NCBI RefSeq assembly: GCF_030165005.1
Contig: NZ_JASNNW010000018.1
Span: forward strand, 1 to 64,000
Length of the DNA: 64,000 nt
Source of the DNA: Blastococcus capsensis
Lineage (GTDB): Bacteria > Actinomycetota > Actinomycetes > Mycobacteriales > Geodermatophilaceae
Direction: 5' to 3'
Shown in pieces: positions 33,657 through 43,424 of this stretch (within the stretch, counting starts at the first letter, position 1; each line of letters starts with the position of its first letter). The notes under the pieces were generated by a model that did not search any database, was not told the DNA's origin, and saw only the letters and a list, made by a program, of their open reading frames with translations. A program made the translations under genes and the position numbers.

Positions 33657-34550
33657 TCAGTAGCGGTCGACCGACGGGGGCTCGGGGGCCTCCTCGCCGG
33701 TGATGGCACCGGCGGTGCGGTCCCAGGCCGCCGCCCACTCGCCGTTCTCGAACGACTCCTCGAGGACGTCGTTGATGAACGAACGGAACTCCTCGTCACC
33801 CTTCTCCAGGCCGATGCCGTAGGGCTCCTCGGTGAAGGGGTTGCCGACGAGCTCGAACTCGTCGGGGCTACCGGCCACCAGGCCGGTGAGGATGACGTTG
33901 TCCGTGGTGACGGCCTGCACGTTGCCGTTCGCCAGGTCGTCGGCGCACTTGGAGTACACGTCGTAGGTGATGAGCTCGGCCTCGGGGAAGTTGTCCCGGA
34001 TGTTCTGCGCCGGCGTCGAACCCTCGACCGAGCAGACCTTCTGGCCGGCGAGGTCCTCGGGGCCCTCGATGCCCTCGGGGTTGCCCGCGGCCACCATGAT
34101 GTCCTGCCCGGCCTCGTAGTACGGCCCGGCGAAGTCGACGACCTCCTTGCGCTTGTCGTTGATCGTGTAGGTGGCCACGACCATGTCGACCTGCCCGTTC
34201 TGGATGAACGGCTCGCGGTTGGCCGAGACGGTCTCGACCCAGTTGATCGACTCCGGCGCGATGCCGAGCTCGGCGGCGATCAGCTCGGCGATCTCGACGT
34301 CGAAGCCCTCGGGGGCCTCGGTGTTCGGGTTCAGCAGGCCGAACCCGGGCTGGTCGAACTTCGTGCCGATGGTGATCTCGCCGGACTCGGCCAGCTCGGC
34401 CATCGTGGTGCCCTCGTCGAACTGCACGTCCTCGGCGACGTCCTGGGTCTCCTGGGCGGCGTCCTCGACCTCGTTGCCGGCCTCGCTGGAGCAGCCGGCC
34501 AGGACGACGCCGAAGGCCGCGAAGGTCGCGGCGTAGCGGGTGATGCGCAT
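33657..34550 (-). CDS. Glutamate/polar amino-acid ABC transporter substrate-binding lipoprotein (GluB-like)
   Basis: 297 residues. The signal peptide ends in a lipobox LAGC with lipidated Cys20, so the protein is tethered outside the membrane. The mature part is a SBP_bac_3 family protein: ITIGTKFDQPGFGLLNP, GFDVEIAELIAAELGI, NREPFIQNGQVDMVVATYTINDKRKEVVDFAGPYY. These segments match GluB of corynebacteria and mycobacteria. It delivers glutamate or similar polar amino acids to the GluCD pore. The ATPase gene lies 23 bp upstream in the operon; the poly-G/C region follows. Confidence 0.93.
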   Translation of the reverse strand: MRITRYAATFAAFGVVLAGCSSEAGNEVEDAAQETQDVAEDVQFDEGTTMAELAESGEITIGTKFDQPGFGLLNPNTEAPEGFDVEIAELIAAELGIAPESINWVETVSANREPFIQNGQVDMVVATYTINDKRKEVVDFAGPYYEAGQDIMVAAGNPEGIEGPEDLAGQKVCSVEGSTPAQNIRDNFPEAELITYDVYSKCADDLANGNVQAVTTDNVILTGLVAGSPDEFELVGNPFTEEPYGIGLEKGDEEFRSFINDVLEESFENGEWAAAWDRTAGAITGEEAPEPPSVDRY

Positions 34551-34573
34551 GGTGGTCCTTTCGTTGGGAACGA

Positions 34574-35329
34574 TCAGTGGTTCAAGATCTTGGAGAGGAA
34601 GTCCTTGGCCCGCTCCGACTCCGGGCGGGTGAAGAAGTCCTCGGGCGTCGCCGTCTCGACGACCCGCCCGCCGTCCATGAAGACCACCCGGTTGGCCGCC
34701 CGGCGGGCGAAGCCCATCTCGTGGGTGACGACGACCATCGTCATGCCGTCGCGCGCCAGCGAGGTCATGACCTCGAGGACCTCGTTGATCATCTCCGGGT
34801 CGAGGGCCGACGTCGGCTCGTCGAAGAGCATGACCTTGGGGTCCATGGCCAGCGCTCGGGCGATCGCGACCCGCTGCTGCTGCCCACCGGACAGCTGTGC
34901 CGGGTACTTGTCGGCCTGGGCGCTGATGCCGACGCGGTCGAGCAGCTCCCGGGCGCGCCTCTCGGCGTCGGCCCTGGCCTTCCGGCGGACCTTCACCGGA
35001 CCCAGGGTGACGTTCTCGAGGATCGTCTTGTGCGCGAAGAGGTTGAAGCTCTGGAACACCATGCCGACGTCGGCGCGCAGGCGGGCCAGCGCCTTCCCCT
35101 CCTCGGGCAGCCGCTCACCGTCGATGGTGATCTCGCCCTTGTCGACGCCCTCCAGCCGGTTGATCGTGCGGCACAGCGTGGACTTGCCCGATCCCGACGG
35201 TCCGATGACGACGACGACCTCGCCGCGGTCGATCGAGAGGTCGATGTCCTGCAGCACGTGCAGATCGCCGAACCACTTGTTGACGCCGGACAGGCGGACG
35301 AGGGGCTCTCCGTTCGGGCGGCTGGTCAC
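34574..35329 (-). CDS. Glutamate/polar amino-acid ABC transporter ATPase (GluA-like)
   Basis: 251 residues. Walker [11 protein letters not shown]-loop [11 protein letters not shown] signature [15 protein letters not shown], Walker [15 protein letters not shown] and the H-loop [10 protein letters not shown] are all present; HEMGFA is typical of polar amino-acid importers. It is the first gene of the ATPase-binding protein-permease-permease operon, the gluABCD order. GTG at 35327-35329 was chosen; a longer open frame upstream has no homology. Confidence 0.95.
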   Translation of the reverse strand: MTSRPNGEPLVRLSGVNKWFGDLHVLQDIDLSIDRGEVVVVIGPSGSGKSTLCRTINRLEGVDKGEITIDGERLPEEGKALARLRADVGMVFQSFNLFAHKTILENVTLGPVKVRRKARADAERRARELLDRVGISAQADKYPAQLSGGQQQRVAIARALAMDPKVMLFDEPTSALDPEMINEVLEVMTSLARDGMTMVVVTHEMGFARRAANRVVFMDGGRVVETATPEDFFTRPESERAKDFLSKILNH

Positions 35330-35563
35330 TCCGGCGACACTAAGGGCCCGAGGTCGCAGTTCCCGCACCGTGGGATCACGAAGGCGTAACGAACAGGTCC
35401 GGGATCCCTCGTTCGGGCATCCGACCGGCGAGGGCCCCGGCGCGCCGACCCGCCGCAGCCTTGTCCGGAAGGCTCGCATCCACGATGCTGGCGCGGCCGT
35501 CGACGGACGGCGCGGATGTCCTCGGGCCGGGGACCGTGAACACGGAACAGCAGGAATCCACCC

Positions 35564-37519
35564 ATGCGCTCCCTCCTCCGGTTGGCGACGGTGTCAGCCG
35601 TCTTCCTCGGCGTGACCGTCGTCCACCTGCCGGTGTCACAGGCCCTCGAGGTCCCCGAGACGCTGGCCGACCGGCGCCCGGTGGGCGTCGGCCCGGTGGA
35701 ACCCGGGTTCCCCATCGACCACCTCGGCGTCCTGTGGGAGACGCGGGGCGACGTCGGCCATGCCGACGAGGAGGCCGAGGAGCACGGCGCGGCACGCTTC
35801 CGCGTCGACGGCGTCTGGACGGCGTGGCAGCCGCTGGCCGAGGACGGCGCGCACGCCGAGGGGCAGTGGGCCAGCGCGCTCGTCCCGGGTGGTGACGCCG
35901 AGGCATACCAGGTTCGGGGCATCCCCGCCGGTGCCGTCGCCCCGCGGGCCGTCGCCCTGAACACCACCGACGGTCCCCTCGTCGAGATCGGGCGGCGCCC
36001 GGCGGGCGCCGCGTCCGCCGTCGACGACTGCGTCTCCCGGGCGGAATGGCTGGCGGACGAGAACCTGCGGTTCGACGACCAGGGGAACGAGATCTGGCCG
36101 ACGGAGTTCTACCCGGTCCAGACGATGACGGTGCACCACACCGCCACGAAGAACGACGACCCGGACCCGGCGGCCACCGTCCGGGCCATCTACCGGTACC
36201 ACGCCGTCGACCGGGGGTGGGGCGACATCGGCTACCACTACCTGATCGACGAGGCGGGTTTCGTGTACGAGGGGCGCTGGTCCGGGGCGGATCCGCAGAC
36301 GGGCTCCGAGCCGTGCGCCACGGGCGGGGACGGCGGCGACTTCGCCCACGACGGCGGGAACGGGCTGGTCACCGCCGGGCACACCGGCGGCTACAACTCC
36401 GGCAACATGGGCGCCGCCCTGCTCGGGGACTTCACGACGCACCGGAAGAACGGCGCCGAGCCGGCCGGTCCGGCCGTCGGCGCCCTGGAGAGCCTGCTCG
36501 CGGAGTTCGCTTCCCGCCATCAGCTGGACCCGCACGCCGTCATCGACTACGTGAACCCGGTGGACGGCGCGAGCAAGCAGGTCGACATGATCTCCGGTCA
36601 TCGGGACTGGACGTCGACGGAGTGCCCCGGCGAGCGCCTCTACGCCCAGCTCCCCACCATCCGGGACGCCGTCGCGGCGCAGATGGCGACCCTGGCGGTG
36701 TCGGTCACGAGCCCGGCCGAGGGCGCGGTGGTGACCGGAGGCGTCACCGTGGCCGCCGACGCGCCCGGCGCCACCGGCGTCACCTTCTCCCTCGACGGGA
36801 ACGTCGCCGCAACGGACACCACGGCGGGCGACGGCTGGTCGTGGAGCTGGGACACGCTGACCGCGACCGAGGGATCCCACACGATCACCGCCACCTCGAC
36901 CGATGGGACGTCGACCGCCACGGACAGCATCGCCGTCACCGTGGACAACGTCGCCGATCCCGTCGTCTCGCTGACCGATCCGCCCGACGGGGCCACCCTC
37001 ACGGGGCCTGTCGACGTCACCGCGGACCCGACCGGCACCGAGGGGGTGGCGCGCGTCGATTTCTTCCTGGACGGGGCACTGGCCGTCAGTGACACGACCT
37101 CGGCGGACGGCTGGACCTGGTCCTGGGACACCGTCGGCGACGCGGAAGGGGCGCACATCCTGACCGCGACCGTGGTCGACACCGCGGGCCAGCAGAGCAG
37201 CGACTCCCGGTCGGTGACGGTGGACAACGTCACCGTCGCCTCGGTGACCCCCAGCTCCGGGAACCAGAACACGACGGTGCAGGTCACCATCACCGGCACC
37301 GGTTTCGCCTCGGGCGCCACGGTCGACCTCCGGAACGGGGAGGGCACCGAGCCGGTGGTCTCCGGCGTGAGCGTCGCCTCGGACGGCACGTCGCTCACGG
37401 CGACCTTCCAGATCGGCAGGACGTCCGGTCCGCGGAAGGACCGGCCCTGGGACGTCGCGGTCATCAACCCCGACGGCACGTCCGCCGTCCTCGTGGACGG
37501 CTTCACCGTCCTGCGGTGA
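35564..37519 (+). CDS. Secreted PGRP-type N-acetylmuramoyl-L-alanine amidase with Ig-like and IPT/TIG modules
   Basis: 651 residues. The N-terminus ([26 protein letters not shown]) is a signal peptide. Residues ~150-370 form an amidase_2/PGRP domain: zinc ligands in VHHTATKND (H191) and SGHRDW...C (H346, C354), plus [18 protein letters not shown] and [10 protein letters not shown]. Two tandem ~90-residue Ig-like modules follow, each with VTVAA/VDVTAD...FxLDG...DGW(S/T)WSWDT; the second half contains an IPT/TIG-like module ([21 protein letters not shown]). It should cleave the amide bond between MurNAc and the stem peptide in the wall. The ATG at 35564 is preceded by ACAGCAGGAATCCACCC. Confidence 0.9.
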   Translation: MRSLLRLATVSAVFLGVTVVHLPVSQALEVPETLADRRPVGVGPVEPGFPIDHLGVLWETRGDVGHADEEAEEHGAARFRVDGVWTAWQPLAEDGAHAEGQWASALVPGGDAEAYQVRGIPAGAVAPRAVALNTTDGPLVEIGRRPAGAASAVDDCVSRAEWLADENLRFDDQGNEIWPTEFYPVQTMTVHHTATKNDDPDPAATVRAIYRYHAVDRGWGDIGYHYLIDEAGFVYEGRWSGADPQTGSEPCATGGDGGDFAHDGGNGLVTAGHTGGYNSGNMGAALLGDFTTHRKNGAEPAGPAVGALESLLAEFASRHQLDPHAVIDYVNPVDGASKQVDMISGHRDWTSTECPGERLYAQLPTIRDAVAAQMATLAVSVTSPAEGAVVTGGVTVAADAPGATGVTFSLDGNVAATDTTAGDGWSWSWDTLTATEGSHTITATSTDGTSTATDSIAVTVDNVADPVVSLTDPPDGATLTGPVDVTADPTGTEGVARVDFFLDGALAVSDTTSADGWTWSWDTVGDAEGAHILTATVVDTAGQQSSDSRSVTVDNVTVASVTPSSGNQNTTVQVTITGTGFASGATVDLRNGEGTEPVVSGVSVASDGTSLTATFQIGRTSGPRKDRPWDVAVINPDGTSAVLVDGFTVLR

Positions 37520-37523
37520 GCTG

Positions 37524-37563
37524 CCGCCTCCTGCCCGCACCGACGGGGGCGGGCAGGAGGCGG
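37524..37563. terminator. Hairpin after the amidase gene
   Basis: CCGCCTCCTGCCCG (37524-37537) pairs perfectly with CGGGCAGGAGGCGG (37550-37563), 14 bp around a 12-nt loop, starting 5 bp after the stop. It separates the amidase from miaB. Confidence 0.75.
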
Positions 37564-37615
37564 GGAGCCCGCGCGATCGGCCGGGGCGCGTGCCGGCGCT
37601 CCGTACGATGCAGGG

Positions 37616-39094
37616 GTGTCAGCGGCGAGGACCTACCGGGTGCGCACCTACGGGTGCCAGATGAACGTGCACGACTCCGAGCGCCTGTCCGGCCTGCTCG
37701 AGGACGCCGGCTACACCGCCGCCGCGGAGGGCGACGACGCCGACGTCGTCGTCCTCAACACCTGCGCGGTCAGGGAGAACGCCGACAACCGGCTCTACGG
37801 CAACCTCGGCCACCTGCGGCCGGTCAAGGACGCCCACCCCGGCATGCAGATCGCCGTCGGCGGCTGCCTGGCGCAGAAGGACCGCGGCGAGATCGTCCGG
37901 CGGGCTCCGTGGGTGGACGTCGTCTTCGGCACGCACAACGTCGGCTCGCTGCCGGCGCTGCTGGACCGGGCCCGGCACAACGCCGATGCGCAGGTCGAGA
38001 TCGTCGAGTCCCTCGAGGTCTTCCCCTCGACGTTGCCGGCCAAGCGGGACTCGGCCTACTCCGGCTGGGTGTCGATCAGCGTCGGCTGCAACAACACCTG
38101 CACGTTCTGCATCGTCCCGGCGCTGCGCGGCAAGGAGAAGGACCGCCGGCCGGGCGAGATCCTGGCCGAGGTGCAGGCGCTGGTCGACCAGGGCGTGCTC
38201 GAGGTGACCCTGCTCGGTCAGAACGTGAACGCCTACGGCGTGGAGTTCCGCGACCGCGGTGCCTTCGCAGACCTGCTGCGCGCCGCCGGCCGGATCGAGG
38301 GGCTGGAGCGGATCCGCTTCACCAGCCCGCATCCGCGCGAGTTCACCGACGACGTGATCGAGGCGATGGCCGAGACCCCGGCGGTCTGCCACCAGCTGCA
38401 CATGCCGCTGCAGAGCGGTTCGGACGACGTGCTCCGCCGGATGCGCCGCGGCTACCGGCAGGACCGGTACCTCGGCATCATCGACCGGGTGCGCGCCGCC
38501 ATGCCGGATGCGGCCATCACCACCGACATCATCGTGGGCTTCCCCGGCGAGACCGAGGAGGACTTCGAGCAGACCCTCGAGGTCGTCCGGCAGTCCCGGT
38601 TCGCCAGCGCCTTCACCTTCCAGTACTCCAAGCGCCCCGGGACCCCGGCCGCCGAGATGGCGGGTCAGCTGCCCAAGGACGTCGTCCAGGAGCGGTACCT
38701 GCGGCTGACCGCGCTGCAGGACCAGATCAGCTGGGACGAGAACCGGAAGCTGGTCGGCCGGAAGGTCGAACTGCTGGTTGCGGCGGGGGAGGGCAGCAAG
38801 GACGCCCAGCGCGGACGGCTCTCCGGACGCGGCCGCGACGGCCGGCTCGTTCACTTTCGGGCGGGCGGGGGAGTCGGAGCCGACGGCGTGCGGCCCGGCG
38901 ACGTCGTCGAGACCGTGATCACCGAGGTGGCGCCGCACCACCTGGTCGCCGACGGCGCGCTGCTGTCGCACCGGCGCACCCGCGCCGGCGACGCGAGCGA
39001 GGCGGGCATTCGGCCGACGACCCCGGGGGTCTCGCTGGGCATGCCGCGGATCGGCGTCCCCGAGCCGCTGCCGGTCCTCACCAGCGGCTGCTGA
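37616..39094 (+). CDS. miaB: tRNA-2-methylthio-N6-dimethylallyladenosine synthase MiaB
   Basis: 492 residues. MiaB is a radical-SAM enzyme adding the 2-methylthio group to i6A37 of tRNA. The N-terminal domain cysteines lie in [24 protein letters not shown] and [12 protein letters not shown]. The radical-SAM cluster is [30 protein letters not shown]-terminal TRAM domain follows, with a ~60-residue variable tail. It works downstream of MiaA, encoded at 41.5 kb. The start is GTG at 37616. A long AT-richer hairpin follows the stop. Confidence 0.96.
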   Translation: MSAARTYRVRTYGCQMNVHDSERLSGLLEDAGYTAAAEGDDADVVVLNTCAVRENADNRLYGNLGHLRPVKDAHPGMQIAVGGCLAQKDRGEIVRRAPWVDVVFGTHNVGSLPALLDRARHNADAQVEIVESLEVFPSTLPAKRDSAYSGWVSISVGCNNTCTFCIVPALRGKEKDRRPGEILAEVQALVDQGVLEVTLLGQNVNAYGVEFRDRGAFADLLRAAGRIEGLERIRFTSPHPREFTDDVIEAMAETPAVCHQLHMPLQSGSDDVLRRMRRGYRQDRYLGIIDRVRAAMPDAAITTDIIVGFPGETEEDFEQTLEVVRQSRFASAFTFQYSKRPGTPAAEMAGQLPKDVVQERYLRLTALQDQISWDENRKLVGRKVELLVAAGEGSKDAQRGRLSGRGRDGRLVHFRAGGGVGADGVRPGDVVETVITEVAPHHLVADGALLSHRRTRAGDASEAGIRPTTPGVSLGMPRIGVPEPLPVLTSGC

Positions 39095-39099
39095 ACCAC

Positions 39100-39159
39100 G
39101 GCATAGGAGGCTATGCATACGGAATTGCGCGGCAAACCGTATGCATAGCTTCCTATGCC
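39100..39159. repeat. 60-bp near-perfect hairpin element, AT-rich for this genome
   Basis: The left arm 39100-39122 and right arm 39137-39159 are 23 nt each and pair with a single G-T wobble. The arms include TATGCATA. The 14-nt loop can itself fold (TTGC with GCAA). The composition is clearly lower in G+C than its surroundings. It lies between the convergent stops of miaB and the DUF349 gene, so it could act as a two-way terminator, but the length and composition resemble a dispersed palindromic repeat element. Confidence 0.85.
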
Positions 39160-39167
39160 TTGGGGGG

Positions 39168-40628
39168 CTAGCGGCGGGCGGACTTCTCCGCCTCGGCCAG
39201 CCACTCCCGCCGGGTGGCGAGGTTCGCCGTGGCCTCGCCGATCCGGCGCTGGTCGCCGGCGGCCTCCGCCTTGGCCAGCTGCTCCTCGGCCTTGGTGACG
39301 GCGGCCCGCATCGAGGTGACCATCGGGTTCTCCGGCGCGGTGCGCACCCGGCCGGCGTCGGCGGCGCCGCGCACCTTCTGCTCGACGGCCTGCATGCGGT
39401 CCTCCAGCGACCGCATGGACCCGCGCGGCACGTGGCCAATCGCGTCGTAGCGCTCCTGGATCTTGCGCAGCGCGTTCTGCGCGCCGCGGAGGTCCTTCGA
39501 CGGGTCGAGCTGTTCGGCCTCGGCCAGCAGTTCCTCCTTGGCCCGCTGGTTCGCTTCCTGGTCGGCGTCGCGCGCCTTGTCCTGCTCGGCGCGGGCGGCG
39601 AAGAACGCGTCCTGGGCGGCGCGGAACTCCTTCCACAGGTCGTCGTCGCCGTCCCGGCCGGTGCGGGGCACGGCCTTCCAGCGGTCCATCAGCGAACGCA
39701 TGGCGGCGCTGGTCGGACCCCAGTCGGTGGACGTCGACAGCTGCTGCGCCTCCTTGATCAGCTCCTGCTTGGCGGCGCGGGCCTCACCGCGCTGCGCGTC
39801 CAGCTGCGCGAAGTGGGTGCCGCGGCGCCGGCCGAAGGCGTCGCGGGCGGCCGCGAAGCGGGACCACAGCGCCTCGTCGGTCTTCCGGTCGATACCGCGG
39901 ATCGTCTTCCACTCCTCGACGATCGCCTTGAGGCGGTCGCCGGCGGCCTTCCACGCCGTCGACTCGGCGGCGATCTGCTCCGCCTCGGTGGCCAGCGCCT
40001 CCTTGCGGGCGACCTGGGCCGCGCGCGCGGCGGCCTTCTCGGCGCGGAACTCCGCGTTCGCGGCCTCGGCGGTCTCGACCATGGCCCGCGCCCGGGCGGC
40101 GAGCCCTTCGAGGTCACCGACGGCGGCGGCGGAGGGAACGGACCCCGCCAGCTCCTGCGCCTTCTTCTTGATCTCGGCCGGGTTGCCGGTGTGCGCCTTG
40201 AGCCGGGCCTCCAGCAGCGACACCTCGGTGGCGAGGTCGTCGTACCGGCGGCCGTAGTGGGCCAGCCCGGCCTCGGCGTCACCGGCCTGCCACGAACCCA
40301 CCTCGCGCTCGCCGTCGGGGGTGCGCACGTACACGGTGCCCTCGTCGTCGACCCGTCCCCACTGCGCGGGGTCGCTGACCACGAGGGCGGCGGGCGGCGC
40401 GGGGACGGGCGCCGGCGACACCGGCGCCGCGGTTCCCGGTGCACCCTCCGTGGGGTCGGCGAGGGCCGCCTCCCCGGGGGTCGGCGCCGCCGGCGTGCCG
40501 GCCGCGGGGGTCACCGCGTCCGAACTGCCGGAAGGCTGCGCCGCCTCGGGGGCGGTGGTCTCGGGGGTCTCCGCAATCGGCGGAGCGGCCTGCTGCACCC
40601 CGTTGCCGGGGTCGTCCGTGCTCGACAC
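39168..40628 (-). CDS. DUF349 coiled-coil protein
   Basis: 486 residues. After a ~90-residue Pro/Ala-rich N-terminus come several ~70-residue helical DUF349 units with the pattern W-K-x-(I/A)...D-x-LW-x-R/E-F-x-A-A-x-D-A-F (e.g. AIVEEWKTIRGIDRKTDEALWSRFAAARDAF and SLMDRWKAVPRTGRDGDDDLWKEFRAAQDAFF). The family function is unknown; the position next to miaB/miaA equals Rv2731 of M. tuberculosis. GTG at 40626-40628 is chosen; an in-frame ATG lies at 40650-40652. It is divergent from the LigB-like gene. Confidence 0.9.
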   Translation of the reverse strand: MSSTDDPGNGVQQAAPPIAETPETTAPEAAQPSGSSDAVTPAAGTPAAPTPGEAALADPTEGAPGTAAPVSPAPVPAPPAALVVSDPAQWGRVDDEGTVYVRTPDGEREVGSWQAGDAEAGLAHYGRRYDDLATEVSLLEARLKAHTGNPAEIKKKAQELAGSVPSAAAVGDLEGLAARARAMVETAEAANAEFRAEKAAARAAQVARKEALATEAEQIAAESTAWKAAGDRLKAIVEEWKTIRGIDRKTDEALWSRFAAARDAFGRRRGTHFAQLDAQRGEARAAKQELIKEAQQLSTSTDWGPTSAAMRSLMDRWKAVPRTGRDGDDDLWKEFRAAQDAFFAARAEQDKARDADQEANQRAKEELLAEAEQLDPSKDLRGAQNALRKIQERYDAIGHVPRGSMRSLEDRMQAVEQKVRGAADAGRVRTAPENPMVTSMRAAVTKAEEQLAKAEAAGDQRRIGEATANLATRREWLAEAEKSARR

Positions 40629-40668
40629 GTCCCGCAGTGTTCCACGTCGCATCGGCGACACTGCTGCG

Positions 40669-41394
40669 GTGACCATCGTCCCCGGCGGCCTCCCGGTCCG
40701 GACGGCGCGCCCGTCGGCCGCCGTCGCGTTCTGCCCGTGCCCGCCACTGCTGCTCCCGGCGGTGGAGGGGCGGCCGGCGCCGGAGACCCAGGCCCTGCGC
40801 GCGGCCTGCGCCGAGGCGGTCACCGAGCTGCTCACGGCGGCTTCCGAGGTGGTGGTCGTCGTCGGCCCGGGCGCCGCCCCCGGCGAGCGGTACGGGCCCG
40901 GGGACGGCGGCGACCTGCGCGGCCACGGCGTTGACCTGGAGTTGGGCTTCGACGGGCGGGTGCGCCCCGGTGGCCGCCGGCTGCCGCTCGCGCACACGGT
41001 CGGTGCCTGGCTGCTGGACGAGGCGTCGTTCGCCGGAACCCGGATCGGCGTGGGTCCGGCCGACCTCGGCCAGCTGCTGCGGGATCTGCCCGCACCCGTC
41101 GGCGTCCTGGCGATGGGTGACGGCTCGGCCCGCCGGAGCGTGAAGGCGCCCGGGTACCTCGACCCCGCGGCCGAGCCCTTCGACGCCGTGGTGAGCGCTG
41201 CCCTGGCCGCGGGCGATGCCGCGGCACTGGCCGGGCTGGACGCCGTGGAGGGCGACCGGCTGCTCGCCGCCGGCGTGCTCACCTGGCGGGCGGTCGGTGC
41301 CGCGTTCACCGGCCGGCACGTCACCGCTCGGCTGCGGCACGACGCCGCGCCGCTCGGCGTGGCCTACCCGGTGGCCGAGTGGATCGTGGCGTGA
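40669..41394 (+). CDS. Conserved actinobacterial protein with LigB-like (class III extradiol dioxygenase) fold
   Basis: 241 residues. The N-terminus AFCPCPPLLLPAVEGRPAPETQALRAACAEAV resembles the H-x-P-x-LLLP start of actinobacterial LigB-like proteins encoded beside miaA (Rv2728c position), but the usual metal-ligand histidine after CP is replaced by Cys, so enzyme activity is doubtful. Later blocks are EVVVVVGPG, VGVLAMGDGSARRSVKAPGYLDPAAEPFD and PLGVAYPVAEWIVA. The function is unknown. GTG at 40669 lies about 40 bp from the divergent DUF349 start. Confidence 0.8.
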   Translation: MTIVPGGLPVRTARPSAAVAFCPCPPLLLPAVEGRPAPETQALRAACAEAVTELLTAASEVVVVVGPGAAPGERYGPGDGGDLRGHGVDLELGFDGRVRPGGRRLPLAHTVGAWLLDEASFAGTRIGVGPADLGQLLRDLPAPVGVLAMGDGSARRSVKAPGYLDPAAEPFDAVVSAALAAGDAAALAGLDAVEGDRLLAAGVLTWRAVGAAFTGRHVTARLRHDAAPLGVAYPVAEWIVA

Positions 41395-41408
41395 GCGGAC
41401 AGGGGCGT

Positions 41409-41516
41409 GAGCATCGCAGCGAGGCGGCCGTCGACAGGGAGGGAGCATCGCAGCGAGGGACGAGCGAGGAGCGGACCGACCGCGGAGACGGCCGGGACCT
41501 CGGAGCGAGGAGCGGA
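41409..41516 (+). repeat. Purine-rich short direct repeats in the spacer before miaA
   Basis: GAGCATCGCAGCGAGG occurs exactly at 41409-41424 and 41443-41458. GAGCGAGGAGCGGA occurs exactly at 41462-41475 and 41503-41516. All lie in the 143-bp spacer between the LigB-like gene and miaA. The spacer is in frame with miaA and open, but no homology supports translation. Confidence 0.85.
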
Positions 41517-41537
41517 GCGGCCCGCGGGAGCGAACCG

Positions 41538-42464
41538 GTGGAGACGAGCGCGCCGCCGGTCGTCGCCGTCGTCGGGCCGACCGCCACGGGCAAGACGGCG
41601 CTGGCGGTGACCCTGGCGCAGCGGCTGGGCGGGGAGGTCGTCAACGCCGACTCCATGCAGCTCTACCGCGGCATGGACATCGGCACCGCCAAGCCCGGCC
41701 TCGACGAGCGCGGTGGCGTGCCGCACCACCTGTTGGACCTGTGGCACGTCCAGCAGCCGGCGTCGGTGGCGGAGTACCGGGAGCGGGCCCGCGCCGAGAT
41801 CGACCGGCTGCGGGCCGCCGGGGTGGTGCCCTTCCTGGTCGGCGGCTCCGGGCTCTACGTCCGCGCCGTGCTCGACGAGCTGGACTTCCCGGGGACCGAC
41901 CCGGCGCTGCGCGCCCGTCTCGAGGACGAACTGGTCGCCGTCGGCCCTGCGGAGCTGCACGCCCGGCTGGCGGCCCTCGACCCGGCCGCGGCCGCGGCCG
42001 TGCTCCCCAGCAACGGACGGCGGATCGTGCGGGCGCTGGAGGTCATCGAGCTCACCGGCGGCCCGTTCCGGGCCCAGCTGCCCGCGCCCGCCCCGCACTA
42101 CCCGGCCGTCGTCATCGGCGTGGACCGCCAGCCGGCCGAGCTCGACGCGCGGATCGCGGCGCGGGTCGACCGGATGTGGGCCGCCGGGTTCGTCGACGAG
42201 GTGGCGGCGCTGGCCGCGGACGGGCTGCGGGAGGGCCCGACGGCGTCCCGGGCGCTCGGCTACGCCCAGGTGCTCGCCCAGCTGGACGGCACGCTGACTG
42301 CCGAGGAGGCGCGGGAACGGACGGTCACGACCACCCGGCGCTTCGTCCGGCGGCAGCGGTCGTGGTTCCGCCGCGACGCCGCCATGACCTGGTTCGACGC
42401 CGCCCGCGCCGACCTGGCCGACGCGGTCCTGGGCGAGATCACCGGCCGTACGATCGGGGCGTGA
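41538..42464 (+). CDS. miaA: tRNA dimethylallyltransferase MiaA
   Basis: 308 residues. MiaA transfers dimethylallyl from DMAPP to A37 of tRNAs reading U-starting codons. The P-loop is GPTATGKT; other motifs are VVNADSMQLYRGMDIGTAKP, HHLLDLWHVQQPASVAEYR, LVGGSGLYVRAVLD and the C-terminal RRFVRRQRSWFRRD. GTG at 41538 was taken as the start because GPTATGKT normally lies ~10 residues from the N-terminus. The stop overlaps the dapF GTG by 4 bp. Confidence 0.97.
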   Translation: METSAPPVVAVVGPTATGKTALAVTLAQRLGGEVVNADSMQLYRGMDIGTAKPGLDERGGVPHHLLDLWHVQQPASVAEYRERARAEIDRLRAAGVVPFLVGGSGLYVRAVLDELDFPGTDPALRARLEDELVAVGPAELHARLAALDPAAAAAVLPSNGRRIVRALEVIELTGGPFRAQLPAPAPHYPAVVIGVDRQPAELDARIAARVDRMWAAGFVDEVAALAADGLREGPTASRALGYAQVLAQLDGTLTAEEARERTVTTTRRFVRRQRSWFRRDAAMTWFDAARADLADAVLGEITGRTIGA

Positions 42465-43333
42465 CCACCTTCCCGCGCGTGCTGAAAGGGCACGGCACCG
42501 AGAACGACTTCGTGGTGCTGCCCGACCCCGACGGCACGGTCTGGGCGGGGGACCGGCTCGACCCGGCCACCGTCCGCCGGCTGTGCGAGCGCCGCGCGGG
42601 GCTGGGTGGCGACGGCGTCCTCCGGCTGGTGCCCAGCGCCCACGTGCCGGACGCGACCCAGGTGCTGGGGAAGGATCTCGACCGCTGCGAGTGGTTCATG
42701 GACCACCGCAATGCCGACGGCTCCTACGCGGAGATGTGCGGCAACGGCATCCGGCTGTTCCTGCACGCGCTGATCGCCGAGGGCCTGCTGGACCGGGACG
42801 CCTGCGCGGACGGCGTGCTCGTGGGCACCCGTGGCGGTCCCCGGCGGGTGGGCGCCGCCGCGGACGGCGGCTACTGGGTGGACATGGGGCCGGCCCGCGA
42901 GTTCGGCCGCGGCGCCGCCGAGCTGGACGGGCGGAGCTTCGCGGGGCTGGCCGTATCGATGGGCAACCCCCACCTGGCCGCGCTCACCGACGTCGACGTC
43001 GACATCCTCGACCTGACCCGGGCGCCGCGCTTCGACGCCGACCTCTTCCCCGAGGGGGTCAACGTGGAGATCGTGAACGTGCTCGAACCCGGTGCGCACA
43101 TCCGGTTGCGGGTCTTCGAGCGCGGGGTGGGGGAGACCCGGTCGTGCGGAACCGGCGCCTGCGCCGCGGCGTACACCGCGCTGCGGTCCGAGGGCGCACG
43201 CGAGGGCACCGTCGTCGTCGACGTCCCCGGGGGCCGCCTGTCGGTGCAGGTGACCCCGGGGACGACGATCCTCAGCGGGCCGGCGGTCCTGGTGTCCACC
43301 GGCACGCTGTGCCCGGAGTGGCTCGCCGGCTGA
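42461..43333 (+). CDS. dapF: Diaminopimelate epimerase
   Basis: 290 residues. It converts LL- to meso-diaminopimelate for lysine and peptidoglycan. Both catalytic cysteines are present: C93 in EMCGNGIRLF and C229 in RSCGTGACAAAY. The N-terminal KGHGTENDFVVL and internal SMGNPHL blocks are typical. It is translationally coupled to miaA (GTGA overlap), a conserved actinobacterial order. dapA lies at 5.7 kb. Confidence 0.97.
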   Translation: MTTFPRVLKGHGTENDFVVLPDPDGTVWAGDRLDPATVRRLCERRAGLGGDGVLRLVPSAHVPDATQVLGKDLDRCEWFMDHRNADGSYAEMCGNGIRLFLHALIAEGLLDRDACADGVLVGTRGGPRRVGAAADGGYWVDMGPAREFGRGAAELDGRSFAGLAVSMGNPHLAALTDVDVDILDLTRAPRFDADLFPEGVNVEIVNVLEPGAHIRLRVFERGVGETRSCGTGACAAAYTALRSEGAREGTVVVDVPGGRLSVQVTPGTTILSGPAVLVSTGTLCPEWLAG

Positions 43334-43424
43334 ACCCGCTCAGGGGTGGTCGGGTGTGCCAGCCTCGCTCTGCCCGTGGCGCGGAACGGGATGCACCGGC
43401 GCGGTGCCGGTGTTGTACCCGGCG

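Noticed and set aside
41379-41537. N-terminal extension of MiaA by 53 codons
   Set aside because: The extension is made of repeated GAGCGAGGAGCGGA-type DNA, and the P-loop would be too far from the N-terminus.
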